Assembly (NCBI GenBank): GCA_035041965.1
Contig: JAPYMA010002963.1
Coordinates: forward strand, 214,149-278,148
Source: Anisakis pegreffii
Lineage: Eukaryota > Nematoda > Chromadorea > Rhabditida > Anisakidae
DNA: 64,000 bases
Direction: 5' to 3'
Shown: piece by piece, positions 59,725 to 64,000 of the stretch
How positions within the stretch are numbered: position 1 is the first letter of the stretch
Layout of the letters: the number at the start of each line of letters is the position of its first letter
The notes under the pieces: generated by a model
Database searches by the model: none
What the model saw: only the letters and a program-made list of their open reading frames with translations
What the model was told of the DNA's origin: nothing
Made by a program: the position numbers and the translations under genes

Positions 59725-62700
59725 CTGAAGAATCCATATTGCCTCTACACTCATATGAATGGATTTCTCAAAGTTATTAAGTACCTTATTAGCATCTAAC
59801 ACAGACAATAACTGCACTGGCAAGGGAAATAAGGATTTCATCATAGAAGTGTATGAATGCCATCATGACACTAGCTAATAGATAAGCTTCGGCGAGTATC
59901 CACAAACACCTGAGAGATTTCTTCTCATAACACATTTGATAACATTGGAACATTAGCCCAGCTGTTATCAAACAGCACTACGAGGAACACGTTCTTCGAG
60001 TCACCACTTAGCGACTCGACTCTACAGGTGAGTGGTCCAGGCGAACTTTCCAGACCTACCGCTAACTTCATAAGGCTATTCATACCCTACGGTCATGAAA
60101 CTCAGTTTTATACGGATATTTTTCTTCCTTTAATGAGCCAGTGTAGCTATTAAAACAAAACTGAAGAATCCATATTGCCTCTACACTCATATGAATGGAT
60201 TTCTCAAAGTTATTAAGTACCTTATTAGCATCTAACACAGACAATAACTGCACTGGCAAGGGAAATAAGGATTTCATCATAGAAGTGTATGAATGCCATC
60301 ATGACACTAGCTAATAGATAAGCTTCGGCGAGTATCCACAAACACCTGAGAGATTTCTTCTCATAACACATTTGATAACATTGGAACATTAGCCCAGCTG
60401 TTATCAAACAGCACTACGAGGAACACGTTCTTCGAGTCACCACTTAGCGACTCGACTCTACAGGTGAGTGGTCCAGGCGAACTTTCCAGACCTACCGCTA
60501 ACTTCATAAGGCTATTCATACCCTACGGTCATGAAACTCAGTTTTATACGGATATTTTTCTTCCTTTCATGAGCCAGTGTAGCTATTAAAACAAAACTGA
60601 AGAATCCATATTGCCTCTACACTCATATGAATGGATTTCTCAAAGTTATCAAGTACCTTATTAGCACCAATTACAGACAATAACTGCACTGGCAATGGAA
60701 ATGAGGATTGCATCATAGAAGTGTATGAATGCCATCATGACACTAGCTAATAGATAAGCTTCGGCGAGTATCCACAAACACCTGAGAGATTTCTTCTCAT
60801 AACACATTTGATAACATTGGAACTTCAGTCCAGCTGTTATCAAACAGCACTACGAGGAACACGTTCTTCGAGTCACCACCTAACGACTCGACTCTACAGG
60901 TGAGTGGTCCAGGCGAACTTTCCAGACCTACCGCTAACTTCATAAGGCTATTCATACCCTACGGTCATGAAACTCAGTTTTATACGGATATTTTTCTTCC
61001 TTTCATGAGCCAGTGTAGCTATTAAAACAAAACTGAAGAATCCATATTGCCTCTACACTCATATGAATGGATTTCTCAAAGTTATTAAGTACCTTATTAG
61101 CATCTAACACAGACAATAACTGCACTGGCAAGGGAAATAAGGATTTCATCATAGAAGTGTATGAATGCCATCATGACACTAGCTAATAGATAAGCTTCGG
61201 CGAGTATCCACAAACACCTGAGAGATTTCTTCTCATAACACATTTGATAACATTGGAACATTAGCCCAGCTGTTATCAAACAGCACTACGAGGAACACGT
61301 TCTTCGAGTCACCACCTAACGACTCGACTCTACAGATGAGTGGTCCAGGCGAACTTTCCAGACCTACCGCTAACTTCATAAGGCTATTCATACCCTACGT
61401 TCATGAAACTCAGTTTTATACGGATGTTTTTCTTCCTTTCATGTGCCAGTGTAGCTATTAAAACACAACTTAAGAATCCATATTGCCTCTAAACTCATAT
61501 GAATGGATTTCTCAAAGTTATTAAGTACCTTATTAGCATCTAACACAGACAATAACTGCACTGGCAAGGGAAATAAGGATTTCATCATAGAAGTGTATGA
61601 ATGCCATCATGACACTAGCTAATAGATAAGCTTCGGCGAGTAACCACAAACACCTGAGAGATTTCTTCTCATAACACATTTGATAACATTGGAACATTAG
61701 TCCAGCTGTTATCGAACAGCACTACGAGGAACACGTTCTTCGAGTCACCACTCAGCGACTCGACTCTACAGGTCAGTGGTCCAGGCGAACTTTCCAGACC
61801 TACCGCTAACTTCATAAGGCTATTCATACCCTACGGTCATGAAACTCAGTTTTATACGGATATTTTTCTTCCTTTCATGAGCCAGTGTAGCTATTAAAAC
61901 AAAACTGAAGAATCCATATTGCCTCTACACTCATATGAATGGATTTCTCAAAGTTATTAAGTACCTTATTAGCATCTAACACAGACAATAACTGCACTGG
62001 CAAGGGAAATAAGGATTTCATCATAGAAGTGTATGAATGCCATCATGACACTAGCTAATAGATAAGCTTCGGCGAGTATCCACAAACACCTGAGAGATTT
62101 CTTCTTATAACACATTTGATAACATTGGAACTTCAGTCCAGCTGTTATCAAACAGCACTACGAGGAACACGTTCTTCGAGTCACCACCTAACGACTCGAC
62201 TCTACAGATGAGTGGTCCAGGCGAACTTTCCAGACCTACCGCTAACTTCATAAGGCTATTCATACCCTACGTTCATGAAACTCAGTTTTATACGGATGTT
62301 TTTCTTCCTTTCATGTGCCAGTGTAGCTATTAAAACACAACTTAAGAATCCATATTGCCTCTAAACTCATATGAATGGATTTCTCAAAGTTATTAAGTAC
62401 CTTATTAGCATCTAACACAGACAATAACTGCACTGGCAAGGGAAATAAGGATTTCATCATAGAAGTGTATGAATGCCATCATGACACTAGCTAATAGATA
62501 AGCTTCGGCGAGTATCCACAAACACCTGAGAGATTTCTTCTCATAACACATTTGATAACATTGGAACATTAGTCCAGCTGTTATCGAACAGCACTACGAG
62601 GAACACGTTCTTCGAGTCACCACTCAGCGACTCGACTCTACAGGTGAGTGGTCCAGGCGAACTTTCCAGACCTACCGCTAACTTCATAAGGCTATTCATA

Positions 62701-63628
62701 CCCTACGGTCATGAAACTCAGTTTTATACGGATATTTTTCTTCCTTTAATGTGCCAGTGTAGCTATTAAAACAAAACTGAAGAATCCATATTGCCTCTAC
62801 ACTCATATGAATGGATTTCTCAAAGTTATTAAGTACCTTATTAGCATATAACACAGACAATAACTGCACTGGCAAGGGAAATAAGGATTTCATCATAGAA
62901 GTGTATGAATGCCATCATGACACTAGCTAATAGATAAGCTTCGGCGAGTATCCACAAACACCTGAGAGATTTCTTCTTATAACACATTTGATAACATTGG
63001 AACTTCAGTCCAGCTGTTATCAAACAGCACTACGAGGAACACGTTCTTCGAGTCACCACCTAACGACTCGACTCTACAGATGAGTGGTCCAGGCGAACTT
63101 TCCAGACCTACCGCTAACTTCATAAGGCTATTCATACCCTACGTTCATGAAACTCAGTTTTATACGGATGTTTTTCTTCCTTTCATGTGCCAGTGTAGCT
63201 ATTAAAACACAACTTAAGAATCCATATTGCCTCTAAACTCATATGAATGGATTCCTAGAAGTTATCAAGTACCTTATTAGCACTAATTACAGACAATAAC
63301 TACACTGGCAAGGGAAATAAGGATTGCATCATAGAAGTGTATGAATGCCATCATGACACTAGCTAATAGATAAGCTTCGGCGAGTAACCACAAACACCTG
63401 AGAGATTTCTTCTCATAACACATTTGATAACATTGGAACTTCAGTCCAGCTGTTATCAAACAGCACTACGAGGAACACGTTCTTCGAGTCACCACCTAGC
63501 GACTCGACTCTACAGGTGAGTGGTCCAGGCGAACTTTCCAGACCTACCGCTAACTTCATAAGGCTATTCATACCCTACGGTCATGAAACTCAGTTTTATA
63601 CGGATGTTTTTCTTCCTTTCATATTCCA
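59725..63628. repeat. 436-bp tandem satellite, nine copies with dimeric higher-order structure
   Basis: Unit starts (CTGAAGAATCC or CTTAAGAATCC) fall at 59725, 60161, 60597, 61033, 61469, 61905, 62341, 62777 and 63213, exactly 436 bp apart, so no indels separate the copies. Each unit has short internal inverted repeats such as GCTGTTATCAAACAGC and CGAGTC...GACTCG. From the fourth unit on, two variants alternate (CTGAAG then CTTAAG starts; GGATATTTTT versus GGATGTTTTT near unit ends; ACAGGTGAG versus ACAGATGAG), giving an 872-bp period. Open frames of about 60 codons recur on the minus strand, but several depend on non-ATG starts lost in other copies, so I do not call genes. It contains no 5S rRNA or spliced-leader sequence that I can recognise. 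Confidence 0.95.
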
Positions 63629-64000
63629 GTGCAACTATTGTCAACACCTGCTACAGTTCCTGCCGCAGCAAACTGAAAAACTAATCAACTATGCGTTACT
63701 CTACCTCTAAGGAGCGATCAGTTCTGAGAGCTTTTGCTCAACTGTGAGTTCACTAGGCAACTTCCGTTGAACCGTGCATAGACGACTAACGCTTCTCTGA
63801 ATCACATGCCTAGGTCTGTTCAGGTCAGTTCAAGTCCACGTCAAGTTTAATGATTTAAAAAAGCTCAAGGTTCGATTCAAATCGAGGTGAGTCAATCTCA
63901 AACAATACCAAATCTGCTAAGCGATACGTTAAGTCAAGTTAATTCGTGGTGAAATTCCACTTAAGACGTTTCGAAGTTTTGGCTCATTGAGTTTTTAATA
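63629..64000. other. Unique sequence after the satellite
   Basis: Leaves the repeat at TTTCATATTCCAGTGCAAC. A plus-strand frame crosses the boundary to 63710 but is mostly satellite. No gene seen. Confidence 0.5.

Noticed and set aside
59789..63023. Repeated 60-66 codon minus-strand frames in the satellite
   Set aside because: They recur only because the DNA unit recurs, often rely on non-ATG starts that some units lack, overlap in two frames, and show no domain.
59725..63628. Possible 5S rRNA or spliced-leader gene cluster
   Set aside because: Nematode SL and 5S genes are often tandem, but neither the SL1 core nor 5S conserved blocks are visible in the unit on either strand.
1..64000. CRISPR arrays, bacterial operons, phage or integron structures
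   Set aside because: The sequence is eukaryotic with spliced genes; no regular spaced repeats of CRISPR type are present.

Overview
The window is eukaryotic, almost certainly nematode. Genes are broken into many short exons. Nearly every acceptor that can be checked reads TTTCAG or a close variant, several start codons sit directly behind a trans-splice-like acceptor, and most identifiable proteins have nematode-type relatives. Base composition is AT-rich and introns run from about 40 nt to several kb. An ascarid or other clade III parasitic nematode would fit, but the species is inference only.

Layout: 3.8-6.0 kb (+) a six-exon tetraspanin. 7.5-17.5 kb (-) an 11-exon voltage-gated potassium channel, rebuilt with consistent splice phases to 413 residues and including a 24-nt pore microexon. 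17.8-18.2 kb (-) the last exon of an unidentified gene that may be in an operon with the channel. 18-27 kb is mostly gene-poor with inverted repeats. 26.8-29.8 kb (-) two saposin-like secreted protein genes. 30.5-31.3 kb (-) a poorly resolved small secreted-protein candidate. 32.4-40.1 kb is an A-rich block on the + strand, lying downstream of 40.1-45.7 kb (-), a 13-exon IMP/IGF2BP-type four-KH RNA-binding protein of 686 residues. 47.9-49.1 kb has weak exon candidates. 50.3-56.9 kb (+) is a segmental duplication carrying two RNF5/RNF185-type RING ligase genes, the second with a rebuilt tail. 57-59 kb holds old repeats and one possible exon. 59.7-63.6 kb is a nine-copy 436-bp satellite array.

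The genes do not form one pathway. The points most worth attention are the roughly 100-residue charged insert in the third KH domain of the IMP protein, the possible multi-kilobase 3' UTR of that gene, the decayed duplicate S1 exon and the PIT gate of the Kv channel, the rapid divergence of the second RING copy (tandem peptide repeat replacing the linker and membrane anchor), the in-frame stop at the tetraspanin last-exon acceptor, and the higher-order structure of the satellite. Exon joins were derived by hand from splice signals and reading phase. No alignment or expression data were available.
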